A stretch of DNA of 64,000 nt from Pseudomonas cavernicola (GCF_003596405.1 NZ_QYUR01000003.1:186001-250000); one strand, 5' to 3'. Shown: positions 8,627 to 17,621, counted from the stretch's first letter. Notes: generated by a model from the sequence alone, not told the origin. Translations and numbers: made by a program.

Positions 8627-9517
8627 TCAGGGCGTCGGCGGCTCCTCGACTTCGCTCCAACTGCTGTCCGGATCGAAGCTCGGCATGGCCTTCGCCAGCT
8701 TCGCGCTGTCTGAGCCCTGGTCCTTCTGGAACACCTGGCCGTCGTGGCTGATCATGAAGCTCATCACACCGCTGTCGCCGTACTTCGCCGGCCACGCGAT
8801 CAGGGCAAAACCGCGGCTCATGTTATCGCCGAGCTTGTAGCTGTAAGCGCCGCCCGGCGCCGATGGGCCCTGTGCATCGAGGATACGGTAGTTGTAACCA
8901 TGCCAGTCGCTGCCCGGCTTGGCGTCGCCGAACAACGGGCCGAGCGGGCTTTCCTCGATACCCGGCTCCTCGGCCCAATACAGACCATCGTACTTGCCGT
9001 CGCTGCTGATGAACTTCTGCGCGTACTCAAGCGCGCCGTCGCCATCACGGTCGACCTCGGCGTAGTCCACCTGTGCATCGTAGTAGGCCAACTCTGCCTG
9101 CACGGTAGACAGTTCGTTACGACCGATTCGGCGTTCGCGGATCTCATCGCCCCCGGCCTTGGCATTAAAGGCCCAACCGTCCTTGCCCCGGATGATCGGC
9201 AGCGGCAGTGTCCATGGGTCGGTACCGACCACCAGATGCGCTTTATCTTCTGCGTCGGACTGGATCTTGTGCTTCTCCCGATAGTGGGCGAGGAAGGCAT
9301 CGACATCATCGCGATCGATGTCCCCGGTCGGGATATACGAGCGCCAATCGTTGCCGAGCAAGGCCGCGAGCCGTTCAGCGTCGGCCTTCTTGCTGCCGAG
9401 TGCGGTAACCAGGGCTTCGGCGGCGGCATCCGGGCTGGGAAAAGCCTGCTGCGCGTGCGCGCTCTGGGCCAGAACCGCCAGCAGCGCAATTGGGAAAATA
9501 CGGAATGCAGCATTCAT
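8627..9517 (-). CDS. DUF2950 family exported protein
   Basis: A 296-residue protein with a signal peptide (MNAAFRIFPIALLAVLAQ, cleavage likely after AHA at about residue 22). The mature part has the DUF2950 layout: FPSPDAAAEALVTAL, then LPIIRGKDGWAFNAKAGGDEI, then YAQKFISSDGKYDGLYW, and a C-terminal SGVMSFMISHDGQVFQKD. The function of the family is unknown, and it is periplasmic by prediction. AGGAGA lies just before the ATG at 9517. It follows the DUF3300 gene by 13 bases, a pairing seen repeatedly in proteobacteria. The same frame reads on upstream across the DUF3300 gene, but that part is a shadow. Confidence 0.88.
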   Translation of the reverse strand: MNAAFRIFPIALLAVLAQSAHAQQAFPSPDAAAEALVTALGSKKADAERLAALLGNDWRSYIPTGDIDRDDVDAFLAHYREKHKIQSDAEDKAHLVVGTDPWTLPLPIIRGKDGWAFNAKAGGDEIRERRIGRNELSTVQAELAYYDAQVDYAEVDRDGDGALEYAQKFISSDGKYDGLYWAEEPGIEESPLGPLFGDAKPGSDWHGYNYRILDAQGPSAPGGAYSYKLGDNMSRGFALIAWPAKYGDSGVMSFMISHDGQVFQKDQGSDSAKLAKAMPSFDPDSSWSEVEEPPTP

Positions 9518-9530
9518 CGCGAGTCTCCTG

Positions 9531-10997
9531 TCAGCGCCGACCACCACCGCCGCGAGACGGTGCCCGGGCGGGGCGTTGCACGGCATGGCCGCCGCTACGT
9601 GCCGCCTGCGGCCGACTAGCGGCGGCGCGACTGGCTTGGCCGCGGCTGGCTTGCACTCGTGACGATGAAGGATTGCGGGCGCCGGAAAAGGCATTGTTGC
9701 GCGGCCCCTGCGCGCTGGTGTGCTGCTGACGCGCGTTCTGGCGGACCTGCGGATTGTTTTGCACGCGCTGGCGCTTCTGCTCGCTGACCTGCGCGCGTTG
9801 GCGCACCTGGGGTTCTTTGCGCACCTGGGGCTCCTTGCGCAGCTCGCGGCTCGCGGTCTGGGCCCGTTCGCGCGCCTGGCGGTTGCTGGTGGCCGGGGAT
9901 TCGATGCCGCGCTGCGTAAGCGACTGGCGGGCGCGCTCGCGCTCGGAGGCTCGCGCCGGATCGTGGCCGCGGAAAGCGTCACGCTGTTCGGCGCCGGCCA
10001 GGCGTCGGCCACTCTGCTCGCGATTAACGCGGTCGCGGTAAGGCACGCCGTCGCGGTTGACCGAGTTGTGCTTCCAAGTGTTTTGATTGGCGTTGATCTG
10101 ACGATTGACGTTGATGTTGTTGTAGCGGTTGACGTCGATGTCGACATCGCCACGGCCCCAGTTGCAGTCGCCCCAAAGCGAATTGACGATCGCCACACCC
10201 GCGCCGAAGGCCAGGCCGGCGGCGAGAGCGGTGCCAACGTAGTAACCCGGCGGCGGTGGGTAGTACGCCGGCGGGTAAGACGGATAGGGCCAAGTGCCGT
10301 AGACCACGCTCGGGTTATAGCTAGGCACGTAGACGGTCTGCGGCTGGGCCGGCTCAATGATGATGGTCTGTGTGGCTGCGGGCTGCTGCACCACCACGGT
10401 CGAGTTGGCTGGTGCCGGAGCGGCCGGCTGCACGGTGACACGCTGCTGCTCGTTGGATTCGAGGTTGCCGGCAGCTTGCGCCTGTCGGCGCAGGCGTTGC
10501 ACGGAATCCATCACAGCGTCGGGCTGTGCGAGAAAGGCATCGCCCACGCGCTGCACCCAGGTCGGGTCCTGGCCCAAGGTGGCCAGCGCTGCTGGGAAGG
10601 CGACCAACGATTGCACGCTTGGATCCCAGGGCTCGTTCGCGACCTGACGCACGGCGGCGTCACCGCTGCTGTCCGGATGTGCCTTGGACCAAGCCGCAGC
10701 GTCGGCGACATCGCCCGGATAGGTTGCCGCCATAAGCACCTGGGCCAGCAGCGCGTCTGGATACAGGGCCAGCGGCGCCAGCATCTGATCGAGTTCCTCA
10801 GGCCCGAACACGGCCTCGGCCGGCTTTGTCGGTGCCGGTTCCGGTGTGGGTGTGGGTGCAGGTGTGGGCGCAGCGCCTGCTACGCCCGCTGCGGGGGCGG
10901 CCAACGCCTTCGTGGCGGGGGGCTTGTCCTCGTCCGAACAGCCGGACAGGGCCAGCACGGTGAGCAAGATTGCGCTGAAGCAATGGCAAACACGCAT
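9531..10997 (-). CDS. DUF3300 lipoprotein
   Basis: A 488-residue predicted lipoprotein. The signal sequence ends in LSGC (Cys20), followed by a Pro/Ala/Thr linker. The DUF3300 domain runs from about residue 65 to 260 (ELDQMLAPLALYPDALLAQ, then AAAWSKAHPD, then VYVPSYNPSVVYGTWPYP). The last ~180 residues are low-complexity and very rich in Arg, Gln, Ser and Ala with a short KEPQVRKEPQVR repeat, ending RGGGGRR, so the tail is strongly basic. It is probably anchored in the envelope with the tail free to bind polyanions (inference). It forms a two-gene unit with the downstream DUF2950 gene. Confidence 0.88.
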   Translation of the reverse strand: MRVCHCFSAILLTVLALSGCSDEDKPPATKALAAPAAGVAGAAPTPAPTPTPEPAPTKPAEAVFGPEELDQMLAPLALYPDALLAQVLMAATYPGDVADAAAWSKAHPDSSGDAAVRQVANEPWDPSVQSLVAFPAALATLGQDPTWVQRVGDAFLAQPDAVMDSVQRLRRQAQAAGNLESNEQQRVTVQPAAPAPANSTVVVQQPAATQTIIIEPAQPQTVYVPSYNPSVVYGTWPYPSYPPAYYPPPPGYYVGTALAAGLAFGAGVAIVNSLWGDCNWGRGDVDIDVNRYNNINVNRQINANQNTWKHNSVNRDGVPYRDRVNREQSGRRLAGAEQRDAFRGHDPARASERERARQSLTQRGIESPATSNRQARERAQTASRELRKEPQVRKEPQVRQRAQVSEQKRQRVQNNPQVRQNARQQHTSAQGPRNNAFSGARNPSSSRVQASRGQASRAAASRPQAARSGGHAVQRPARAPSRGGGGRR

Positions 10998-11094
10998 GAC
11001 GCTTCTCCCACGGAAGAAAAAGCGGGTCTAGACGCAGGGCCGTGGCGACCGCCATCGGCGGGGCGGAGCCCCCAGAATCATAGCCGAGCGATTA

Positions 11095-11134
11095 GGGGGG
11101 CGTAGTGTTTTATTAAGATGCATCACTACCCCCC
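11095..11134. repeat. ~40-bp palindrome, family copy 1
   Basis: An imperfect inverted repeat with arms GGGGGGCGTAGTG and CACTACCCCCC around an AT-rich centre. The same architecture (G-rich arm, GTAGTGATTAAT, AT-rich centre, ATCACTACGCCCC) recurs at 19472, 20449 and 21096. This copy is the most diverged. It could act as a bidirectional stem or be a tiny mobile-element derivative. Confidence 0.6.
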
Positions 11135-11293
11135 TTAGCTGCGTTTGGCTGAGTTAGCTTCGAGGGTGTTGCTGGCGTTTGCGCCTTCGCTAGGGGGCGT
11201 TCTCAATTTGTTGCCAGTATCGTCGCCCACTGCCCTCGTCGTCTTTTGGGGTAATGGATGATCCGCTGTTGGCTGCGAGACGATCAGTCGGGA

Positions 11294-11352
11294 CGCATCA
11301 AGGATCTGCTGCCCGGTAAAGTCAGCGATCGAGGGGTGACTGCCCGAGAGCT
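11294..11352 (+). pseudogene. IS5-family transposase N-terminal remnant
   Basis: In one frame this stretch reads RIKDLLPGKVSDRGVTARE. That closely resembles the N-terminal part of IS5-family transposases (WxRIxxLLPG...DRGVTAxDNR). The frame loses similarity after about 19 residues and there is no initiator or remaining catalytic domain, so only a scrap survives. It lies in the 533-base gap between the DUF3300 gene and the AI-2E-type permease gene, which otherwise holds nothing but the palindrome at 11095. Confidence 0.5.
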
Positions 11353-11530
11353 ATGGTCACTGGCACCGCGTCAATGTGCGTTAAGGCTTTGCATTCGATG
11401 TGACCACGCATTTGCATAGGGGATGACCACTTCCGCGGCCACCCGACCGGCTCAAAACGATCGCCTGTTGAGCGACTATGCTGGGCTTACCGACTTCACA
11501 GCTTTGCGGCGACCTGCAAGGAGATAATCG

Positions 11531-12634
11531 ATGTTGCCCACGCTCACTTCCGAAAAGGCGCTGTCCCGTGGTCTGCTCGATGTACTGATTCGTGCCGGGC
11601 TGATCGCCGTTCTGGTGATTTTCTGCTTCCAGATCTTTCACCCATTCCTCGACCTGATGCTCTGGTCGCTGATCCTGGCGATCACCCTCTACCCATTGCA
11701 AGGCAGGCTCAAGGGCAAGCTGGGTAACAATGAGGGGCGCACCGCGACGCTGATCGTGCTGATCGCCATCGGCATCCTCATGGTGCCAATCTACCTGTTG
11801 GGCACCTCGATAGCCGACTCGGTGGAGAATGCCCTGGCCATGGTCAAGACTGGTAGTTTCCATATCCCGCCGCCGGGCGAATCGGTGGCCAGCTGGCCAC
11901 TGGTGGGTCAGACCCTGTACGACTTCTGGCTGCAGGCCGCCACCGACCTGACCGGCGTGCTGAAAAAACTCCTGCCCTATCTGAAAGGCGCCAGCTTGAG
12001 CCTGCTGGGCAAGCTCGCCGGCGTCGGTGTGGGCCTCCTGATGTTCATCTTTGCCTTGATCATCGCGGGCATCTTTATGGCCTATGGCGACAACGGCAGC
12101 CGCAGCGCGGTACTGATCGCCTCGCGCATCTCCGGCCCGGACAGGGGGCCGCGAATCGCCACGCTGTGCACCGCCACCATTCGCGCAGTAGCCCAGGGCG
12201 TGGTCGGTATTGCCTTTATCCAAATGCTTCTGGTCGGCGTCGGCTTTGTGGTCATGGGTATTCCCGGCGCCGGCCTGCTGGCCCTGGCCGCGCTGCTGCT
12301 TGGCATCATGCAGCTGCCAGTGGTGCTGATTTCCCTTCCGGTGATCGGTTACGTCTTTGCCACCGAGGGGGCCAGTGTGGCGACCATAATCTTCGCCATC
12401 TACAGCCTCGTTGCCGGCATGGCCGACAACGTGCTCAAGCCGCTGCTGCTGGGTCGCGGCGTCGATGTACCGATGCCGGTGATACTGATCGGCGCCCTGG
12501 GCGGCATGGTCACCAGCGGCATCATTGGTCTGTTCATCGGCCCGGTTGTTCTAGCGGTCGGTTACCAGCTGTTTTGGCAGTGGGTAGAAGACCAGCCGCA
12601 GGGTGACGAGCCAAGCGAGCAGAAGCAGACTTGA
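11531..12634 (+). CDS. AI-2E/PerM-family membrane transporter
   Basis: A 367-residue polytopic inner-membrane protein of the AI-2E exporter superfamily (TqsA/PerM/YdiK type). It has an N-terminal helix pair (LIAVLVIFCFQIFHPF, then LMLWSLILAITLYPL), a long hydrophilic insertion, and a C-terminal bundle with GIAFIQMLLVGVGFVVMGIPGAG and DNVLKPLLLGRG, a typical family signature. AAGGAGATAATCG is the ribosome-binding site. The family includes exporters of autoinducer-2 and Na+(Li+)/H+ antiporters; the substrate here is unknown. It is the first gene of an apparent five-gene operon with a tripartite efflux set. Confidence 0.85.
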   Translation: MLPTLTSEKALSRGLLDVLIRAGLIAVLVIFCFQIFHPFLDLMLWSLILAITLYPLQGRLKGKLGNNEGRTATLIVLIAIGILMVPIYLLGTSIADSVENALAMVKTGSFHIPPPGESVASWPLVGQTLYDFWLQAATDLTGVLKKLLPYLKGASLSLLGKLAGVGVGLLMFIFALIIAGIFMAYGDNGSRSAVLIASRISGPDRGPRIATLCTATIRAVAQGVVGIAFIQMLLVGVGFVVMGIPGAGLLALAALLLGIMQLPVVLISLPVIGYVFATEGASVATIIFAIYSLVAGMADNVLKPLLLGRGVDVPMPVILIGALGGMVTSGIIGLFIGPVVLAVGYQLFWQWVEDQPQGDEPSEQKQT

Positions 12635-12653
12635 TGCGGTCGCGGGCGTCCTT

Positions 12654-14201
12654 ATGTTGCGCACTCTTCGCCCGGGCCGGTTACTCCTGCTTGGCGCACT
12701 TTGCCTTAGCGGTTGCGTGCGTCTCGGGCCGGACTTCCAAGCGCCAGGTGAAGCATGGGTCGAACACTGGAACAGCCCGGCTATCGAGCAGGCCAGCCAG
12801 CAGCGACCACAACCCGACACCCTGCAGTGGTGGCAAGTCTTCGCCGACCCGATCCTCGACCGTCTGATTGCCGAAGCAGATGCCCACAACCCGGACCTGA
12901 AGATTGCCGGCTTGCGGGTGATGGAAGCCCGCGCCCAACTGGGCATCGCCCAGAGTGGCCGTTACCCGCAACTGCAGCAGGTCAGCGCCGATAGTTTGTA
13001 CCTGGACCGTAACCAGTCCGGTGGGCGCAACCCGCAGGACAGCCATTCCTGGCAACACAGCGCCGGCTTCGACATCGGCTGGGAGCTGGATTTCTGGGGG
13101 CGCTTCAGCCGCGCCATCGAGTCGGCCGATGCTGCCTACTTTGCCGCCCAGGCCAACCATGAGGACGTACTGGTGTTGCTGCGCGCGCAGATGGCGGACA
13201 GCTACTTCGCCCTGCGCACCGCCGAGGCGCGCCTGCGCATCGCTCGCGACAACGCTCGGTTGCAAAAGCGCAGCTATGAGATCACCGAGCGGCTGTTCAA
13301 CAGCGGCGAGAGTGCCGAGCTCGACCTGCAACAGGCCAAGACCCAGTACCTGAGCACCCTGAGCAGCATTCCCGACTTTGAAAGCCAGGTATTGCGCACC
13401 CGCAATGCCCTGTCCGTGCTGATTGGCCGTCCCCCCGGCTCGCTCCCGGAGCTGGCGGAGAAGGAGGGGCTGATCCCGCTGATTGACCGCGCGGCGCTGC
13501 AAGACGTACCCGCCAACCTGCTGTTGCGCCGTCCGGATATACGTGCAGCCGAACTGCAGGTTGCCGCCCAGTCTGCACTCATCGGCGTGGCCGAGGCCGA
13601 TCTGTACCCTTCGCTGAGCCTGCTGGGCAGTATCGTCTGGTCCACCACCACGCTGAGCGGCGCCCCCGACACCCTGGACCTCGTCGGCGGCCCAAGCCTG
13701 CGTTGGGACGTGTTCGACCATGGCCGTATCAAGAACAACGTGCGCGTACAGGACGCCCGCCTGCAGCAACTGATAGTCGCCTACCAGGACGGCGTACGGC
13801 AGGCGGCGCGCGAGGCCGACGATGCCGCCAGCGGCCTGATCAAGTCCCTGGAGCGCGAGCGCATCCTGCATGAGGCGGCATTGGCCGCCGAGCGCTCGCT
13901 GACCCTGGCAAACGCCCAGTACCGTGAAGGCTACTCGGATTTCCAGCGCGTGCTGGATGCCCAGCGGGCGCTATTCGCCCAGCAGGACGCCTACCTGGTC
14001 AACCGTAGCAATGCCGTGAGCAACCTGATCGCCCTGTACAAGGCCCTTGGCGGTGGTTGGTACAGCGAAGAACCGCTGGTCGATCCGGCCAGCCGCCAAC
14101 AGATGCAGCAACGCACCGACTGGGGCGAGCTGCTGGATGAGCCGAGCCGTCCGGCCGCCGACGCCAGCCCACTTGTGCACAAGGTAAGTTCCGATGAGTG
14201 A
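12654..14201 (+). CDS. NodT-family outer-membrane efflux lipoprotein
   Basis: A 515-residue TolC-like outer-membrane factor. The lipobox LSGC places the lipidated cysteine at residue 21, followed by VRLGPDFQAP, standard for the NodT/OprM group. Two repeated OEP halves follow, with conserved LLLRRPDIRAAE and SYEITERLFNSGESAELDLQQ segments. The start at 12654 is chosen because it gives a proper signal peptide. The GTG 51 bases earlier lies inside the previous gene and would give a poor leader. It forms the outer-membrane exit duct for the HlyD/DUF2955 pair that follows. Confidence 0.9.
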   Translation: MLRTLRPGRLLLLGALCLSGCVRLGPDFQAPGEAWVEHWNSPAIEQASQQRPQPDTLQWWQVFADPILDRLIAEADAHNPDLKIAGLRVMEARAQLGIAQSGRYPQLQQVSADSLYLDRNQSGGRNPQDSHSWQHSAGFDIGWELDFWGRFSRAIESADAAYFAAQANHEDVLVLLRAQMADSYFALRTAEARLRIARDNARLQKRSYEITERLFNSGESAELDLQQAKTQYLSTLSSIPDFESQVLRTRNALSVLIGRPPGSLPELAEKEGLIPLIDRAALQDVPANLLLRRPDIRAAELQVAAQSALIGVAEADLYPSLSLLGSIVWSTTTLSGAPDTLDLVGGPSLRWDVFDHGRIKNNVRVQDARLQQLIVAYQDGVRQAAREADDAASGLIKSLERERILHEAALAAERSLTLANAQYREGYSDFQRVLDAQRALFAQQDAYLVNRSNAVSNLIALYKALGGGWYSEEPLVDPASRQQMQQRTDWGELLDEPSRPAADASPLVHKVSSDE

Positions 14202-15321
14202 CACCCAGCAGAACTCCGCAGACGCCCCACCGAGCTTGCCAGCGCCCGCTGCCGACCCGGTAAGGAAGGGAATCAACTGGGTAGCCTGGCTGATCGGCCT
14301 GAGCCTGGTCTGGTATCTGCTAGCCGACCGCTTCACGCCTTACACGCAGCAGGCGCGGGTGCAAGCCTTCGTCGTCCCGGTGGCCGCGGAAGTGTCGGGG
14401 CGGGTGACCCAAGTGCGAGTGCGCAACAATCAGGACGTCAAGGCCGGCGAAGTCCTGTTTGAGGTAGATCAGCAGCAATATCAGATTGCCGTCGATCGTG
14501 CCCGCGCCGATCTCGAGTCGACACGCCGACAGATCGGCGCCAGCACCGCCGGAATCGACTCGGCGCAGGCATCCTTGCGCGCAGCCCAGGCCAACGAACT
14601 CAAGGCGCGACAGGATAGCCAACGCCTTGAGCGCCTGTACCGCGAAGATCCGGGCACCATTTCCCTGCGCCGCCTCGAGGTGTCCCGCGCCACTCGCGAG
14701 GAGGCCATCAGTCAGGTCGCCGCGGCCCGGGCCGAAGTGCAACGCGCACGTGAACAGCAAGGCGGCAGCGAGGAAGATAACGCCCAGCTGCGCAGCGCCG
14801 CCACCGCCCTGGAAAAGGCCGAACTGGACCTGGCCAATACCCGGGTACGGGCACGCTCGGCCGGGCTGATCACCGATCTGCGCACCGATGCCGGACAATT
14901 TGCCGCTGCCGGAAGCCCGGTCATGACGCTGATCGCCATCCACGACGTATGGATCAGTGCAGAAATGACCGAGAACAACCTGGGCCAGGTCGCGCCCGGC
15001 ACCCCGGTTGCCATAGTCCTGGACGCCCTGCCTGGCAAGATACTCGAAGGTCGTGTGCGCAGCGTCGGTTATGGCGTCAGCGTCGGCGAGAGCACGCCGC
15101 CCGGCAGCCTGCCGACGGTGCAGAACAGCCGCGACTGGCTGCGCCCGGCCCAGCGCTTTCCGGTCGTGGTCGAAATCACTCCGGGTGAATTGACCGAGCT
15201 GCGCGGCATCCGCGTCGGCGGCCAGGCCGAAGTCATGGCCTTTCCCCGCGAGGGCAACCCGCTCAACCCGCTGGGCCGCCTGTTCCTACGCCTGATGAGC
15301 TGGCTGTCCTATGCCTACTGA
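14194..15321 (+). CDS. HlyD/EmrA-type membrane-fusion protein
   Basis: A 375-residue periplasmic adaptor with one N-terminal membrane helix (residues about 29-45, INWVAWLIGLSLVWYLLA). A split lipoyl/barrel-sandwich half follows (FVVPVAAEVSGRVTQVRVRNNQDVKAGEVLFEVD), then a long alpha-hairpin (about 95-210) and the second lipoyl half with NTRVRARSAGLITDLRTDAG. The start overlaps the end of the outer-membrane factor gene by 8 bases. The adaptor connects the inner-membrane permease with the outer-membrane duct. Relatives export aromatic acids (AaeA) or drugs (EmrA); the substrate here is not evident. Confidence 0.9.
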   Translation: MSDTQQNSADAPPSLPAPAADPVRKGINWVAWLIGLSLVWYLLADRFTPYTQQARVQAFVVPVAAEVSGRVTQVRVRNNQDVKAGEVLFEVDQQQYQIAVDRARADLESTRRQIGASTAGIDSAQASLRAAQANELKARQDSQRLERLYREDPGTISLRRLEVSRATREEAISQVAAARAEVQRAREQQGGSEEDNAQLRSAATALEKAELDLANTRVRARSAGLITDLRTDAGQFAAAGSPVMTLIAIHDVWISAEMTENNLGQVAPGTPVAIVLDALPGKILEGRVRSVGYGVSVGESTPPGSLPTVQNSRDWLRPAQRFPVVVEITPGELTELRGIRVGGQAEVMAFPREGNPLNPLGRLFLRLMSWLSYAY

Positions 15322-15329
15322 CAGCGCCA

Positions 15330-16364
15330 ATGCCCATTGAACGCGAGCCCCGCAGCCAGCGTGCGCTGCGCCTGGCCAGCGGCACCGCGCTGTGCCTGGC
15401 CGCCAGCTTCGGCCTGGACCTGCCGATTCCCTTCCTGTCGCCGTTGCTGGCGCTGTTTATGCTGGCCTCGCTGAATCGGCCGTTGCCCCTGAAGGCCGGG
15501 CTGGGCCTGACGCTCATGGTGCTGCTGACCACCGGCAGCGGCCTGCTGCTGATCCCGCTGCTGCGCTACTACCCCTTCAGCGGTGTGCTGCTGATCGGCC
15601 TGTGCCTCTTCCTGGCCTTTCGTTATGGTTTGCGCGGTGGCAACAATCTGACCGCGACATTCCTGGTGGTCGGCCTGACCATGATTTCCGCGGCCGGCAC
15701 CGCCGACTTCGGCCTGGCGGTCATGGTCATCGACGCCCTGGTCAAGGGCCTGCTCCTCGCCGTGTTGGTGTTGGCCCTCAGCCACTGGCTATTTCCCGAG
15801 CCGGCCAATGCTCCGGCCCTGCCGGTCGCCCCAGCCCTGCTGGCCGAAGAAGCCGGCTGGGTGGCGCTGCGCGCCGCCCTGGTGGTGCTGCCGGCCTTCC
15901 TAGTGGCGCTGATCGATCCGGCCAGCTACATGCCAATCATCATGAAGTCGGTCAGCCTCGGCCAACAGAGCTGCACCACCACGGCTCGCGATGCCGGCCG
16001 CGAGCTGCTCGGTTCGACCCTGCTCGGCGGCCTGCTGGCGATCCTGTTCTGGGGCGCCCTCAGCATCCTGCCGCACCTGTGGATGTTCTTCCTGTGGATG
16101 CTGCTGTTCGGCCTGCTGCTGGCGCGCAAGCTCTATGCTCTGAGCCCTACCCGGCTGACGCCTGGCTTCTGGCTCAATACCCTGGTTACCCTGATCATCC
16201 TGCTCGGCCAGTCGGTGCAGGACAGCGCCGCCGGCAAGGATGTCTACACCGCCTTCGCCGTGCGCATGGGGCTGTTCATCGCCGTTACCCTCTATGCCTG
16301 CCTGATGGTCCGCCTGCTCGACCAACGCCGCCAACGCCGCCGCGTGCGGCAACATGCCTGCTGA
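15330..16364 (+). CDS. DUF2955 (FUSC-like) inner-membrane permease
   Basis: A 344-residue polytopic protein with about ten hydrophobic segments in two bundles, separated near residue 155. This fits DUF2955, a compact relative of the fusaric-acid-resistance/AaeB permeases. Characteristic pieces are LDLPIPFLSPLLALFML, FRYGLRGGNNLTATFLVVGLT and the ASYMPIIMKSVSLGQQSC segment at the start of the second bundle. It lies 8 bases after the adaptor gene, so the two are almost certainly partners. It would be the inner-membrane pump of the tripartite system. Confidence 0.85.
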   Translation: MPIEREPRSQRALRLASGTALCLAASFGLDLPIPFLSPLLALFMLASLNRPLPLKAGLGLTLMVLLTTGSGLLLIPLLRYYPFSGVLLIGLCLFLAFRYGLRGGNNLTATFLVVGLTMISAAGTADFGLAVMVIDALVKGLLLAVLVLALSHWLFPEPANAPALPVAPALLAEEAGWVALRAALVVLPAFLVALIDPASYMPIIMKSVSLGQQSCTTTARDAGRELLGSTLLGGLLAILFWGALSILPHLWMFFLWMLLFGLLLARKLYALSPTRLTPGFWLNTLVTLIILLGQSVQDSAAGKDVYTAFAVRMGLFIAVTLYACLMVRLLDQRRQRRRVRQHAC

Positions 16365-16375
16365 AGAGGTCACCC

Positions 16376-16825
16376 ATGCTGCTCAACCTGCTGACCGGCC
16401 TCCCCGTGATGTTGCTCTGCCTGCTGCTGCAGGCCATTTTCGTAGCCATGTGCCTGCGCCACTACGTGCGTTTCAGGCATGCCCAGCAAAGCCGCGAATC
16501 GCAATTGCTGGATATCCTGTTGCTGTCGATGGTGATGCTGCTGATGTTGCTCGGCAATTTCGTGCAAATGGCCATCTGGGCCGCGCTGTTCATGCTGCTC
16601 GGCGAATTCGGCGATTTTGCCACCGCGCTTTATCACTCGGGGGTCAACTTCGCCACCCTGGGCTATGGCGATATCGTCATGTCCGCACGCTGGCGCCTGC
16701 TCGGCCCGCTGGAGGCCGCCAATGGCATCCTGATGTTCGGCGTCTCCACCTCGGTGATGACCGCTGCGGTGATGGATGTCATCAAGCACAACATGGCCAG
16801 GCTACAACAGAGCGAACGGCCATAG
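16376..16825 (+). CDS. Two-helix potassium-channel-like protein
   Basis: A 149-residue membrane protein with an N-terminal hydrophobic helix, a second helix (LLDILLLSMVMLLMLLGNFV), a pore-loop region and a last helix (ILMFGVSTSVMTAAVMDVI). The pore loop carries TLGYGD (residues 94-99), the K+ selectivity-filter signature. No cytoplasmic RCK or cyclic-nucleotide domain is attached. GAAGAGGT precedes the ATG. It is the last gene of the efflux operon, 11 bases after the DUF2955 gene. A link between ion flux and the pump is inference. Confidence 0.82.
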   Translation: MLLNLLTGLPVMLLCLLLQAIFVAMCLRHYVRFRHAQQSRESQLLDILLLSMVMLLMLLGNFVQMAIWAALFMLLGEFGDFATALYHSGVNFATLGYGDIVMSARWRLLGPLEAANGILMFGVSTSVMTAAVMDVIKHNMARLQQSERP

Positions 16826-17233
16826 GCCTGGTAAGGGAAAGCCGAGTGTATGCAGTCCCAGGGAGGTGTGGTGCGCCCTTGAACTGTTTCCTTCCTCGGC
16901 GACACAGCACCTGCGCAGCAGGTGCAGGATGGAGCGAAGCAGATCTATTTGTAATGTGGGCCGAATGCATCGATACCCATCCGTTTCCAATCCCCAATCA
17001 ATTAGCCCCGATATTCCCGTCTGGAAATGTTTCCGGGGGAGGCTTTGCGACTAGCGTGGCTGGATGTGATTGGGTCCGGAGCACTCAGGGTTACGCCGCA
17101 GGCGGCTGCGATCCAGACGCTAGGCGCAAGCTGAGTCCAGCTTGCGCAGTGCCGCCTCGAAACGCAGTAGGCGCCCGGCGTTGCCCAGCCCCCCTCTCCA
17201 AAATTCGAAGTAGTCACGCCAGAGTAGAATCCC
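16826..17233. other. Intergenic stretch, no gene seen
   Basis: I find no supportable gene in these ~400 bases. Several short frames are open, but none has a ribosome-binding site or a coherent protein. A GC-rich hairpin-like motif GCACCTGCGCAGCAGGTGC around 16908-16926 could act as a stem after the channel gene, but it lacks a T tract. Confidence 0.4.
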
Positions 17234-17408
17234 AGTACCTAGTGGCCTGTACGGCTAGTTGGTTAACTCAAGTTCGGATGCCTGGAGTCCTGAGACCAGG
17301 CGCCGTGACGAGTCATAGCTGGGCTATGGCGAGGAGCGGCAACGCAGTATCGGGGCTTCAGGCGCCGAAATTGACTAATGGAACTAGCCACACAGGCCAC
17401 TAGTACTC
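17234..17408. mobile_element. MITE-like element with long imperfect terminal inverted repeats
   Basis: The left end (17234-17262, AGTACCTAGTGGCCTGTACG and on) is matched in reverse complement by the right end (17379-17408). The match continues imperfectly inward for about 55 bases in total, through TTCGGATGCCTGGAG on the left and its counterpart CTTCAGGCGCCGAA on the right. The ~175-bp unit has no coding capacity and could fold into one long hairpin. This fits a non-autonomous miniature inverted-repeat element. A related end occurs at 45121-45145. Confidence 0.65.
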
Positions 17409-17621
17409 GTTGGGATGTGTTCAGCCATAAGGCTCATCGTCAGAGAGTCCTACGGCATTCCGCTGCTTATGGATCTTCTTCAGCAGCACTGCTAGCAGGT
17501 CTTGAATGGCTGCTTTCGGCCAATTGCGGTCGGTCGATGGTTCTACGAAACTGGCGCTGCCAGATAAGTTCGGGCAATGGCTTGCCATCTTTGCCGTGCC
17601 TCGCAATTACAACCAGAAACG

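Noticed and set aside
9531..10441. Upstream part of a 604-codon minus-strand frame joined to the DUF2950 gene
   Set aside because: The signal peptide and Shine-Dalgarno fix the DUF2950 start at 9517. The upstream part is Arg/Ser/Thr-rich out-of-frame reading of the DUF3300 gene.
12681..13871. Long minus-strand frame (396 codons) opposite the outer-membrane factor
   Set aside because: Antisense shadow of a convincing NodT-family gene; low-complexity product and no ribosome-binding site.
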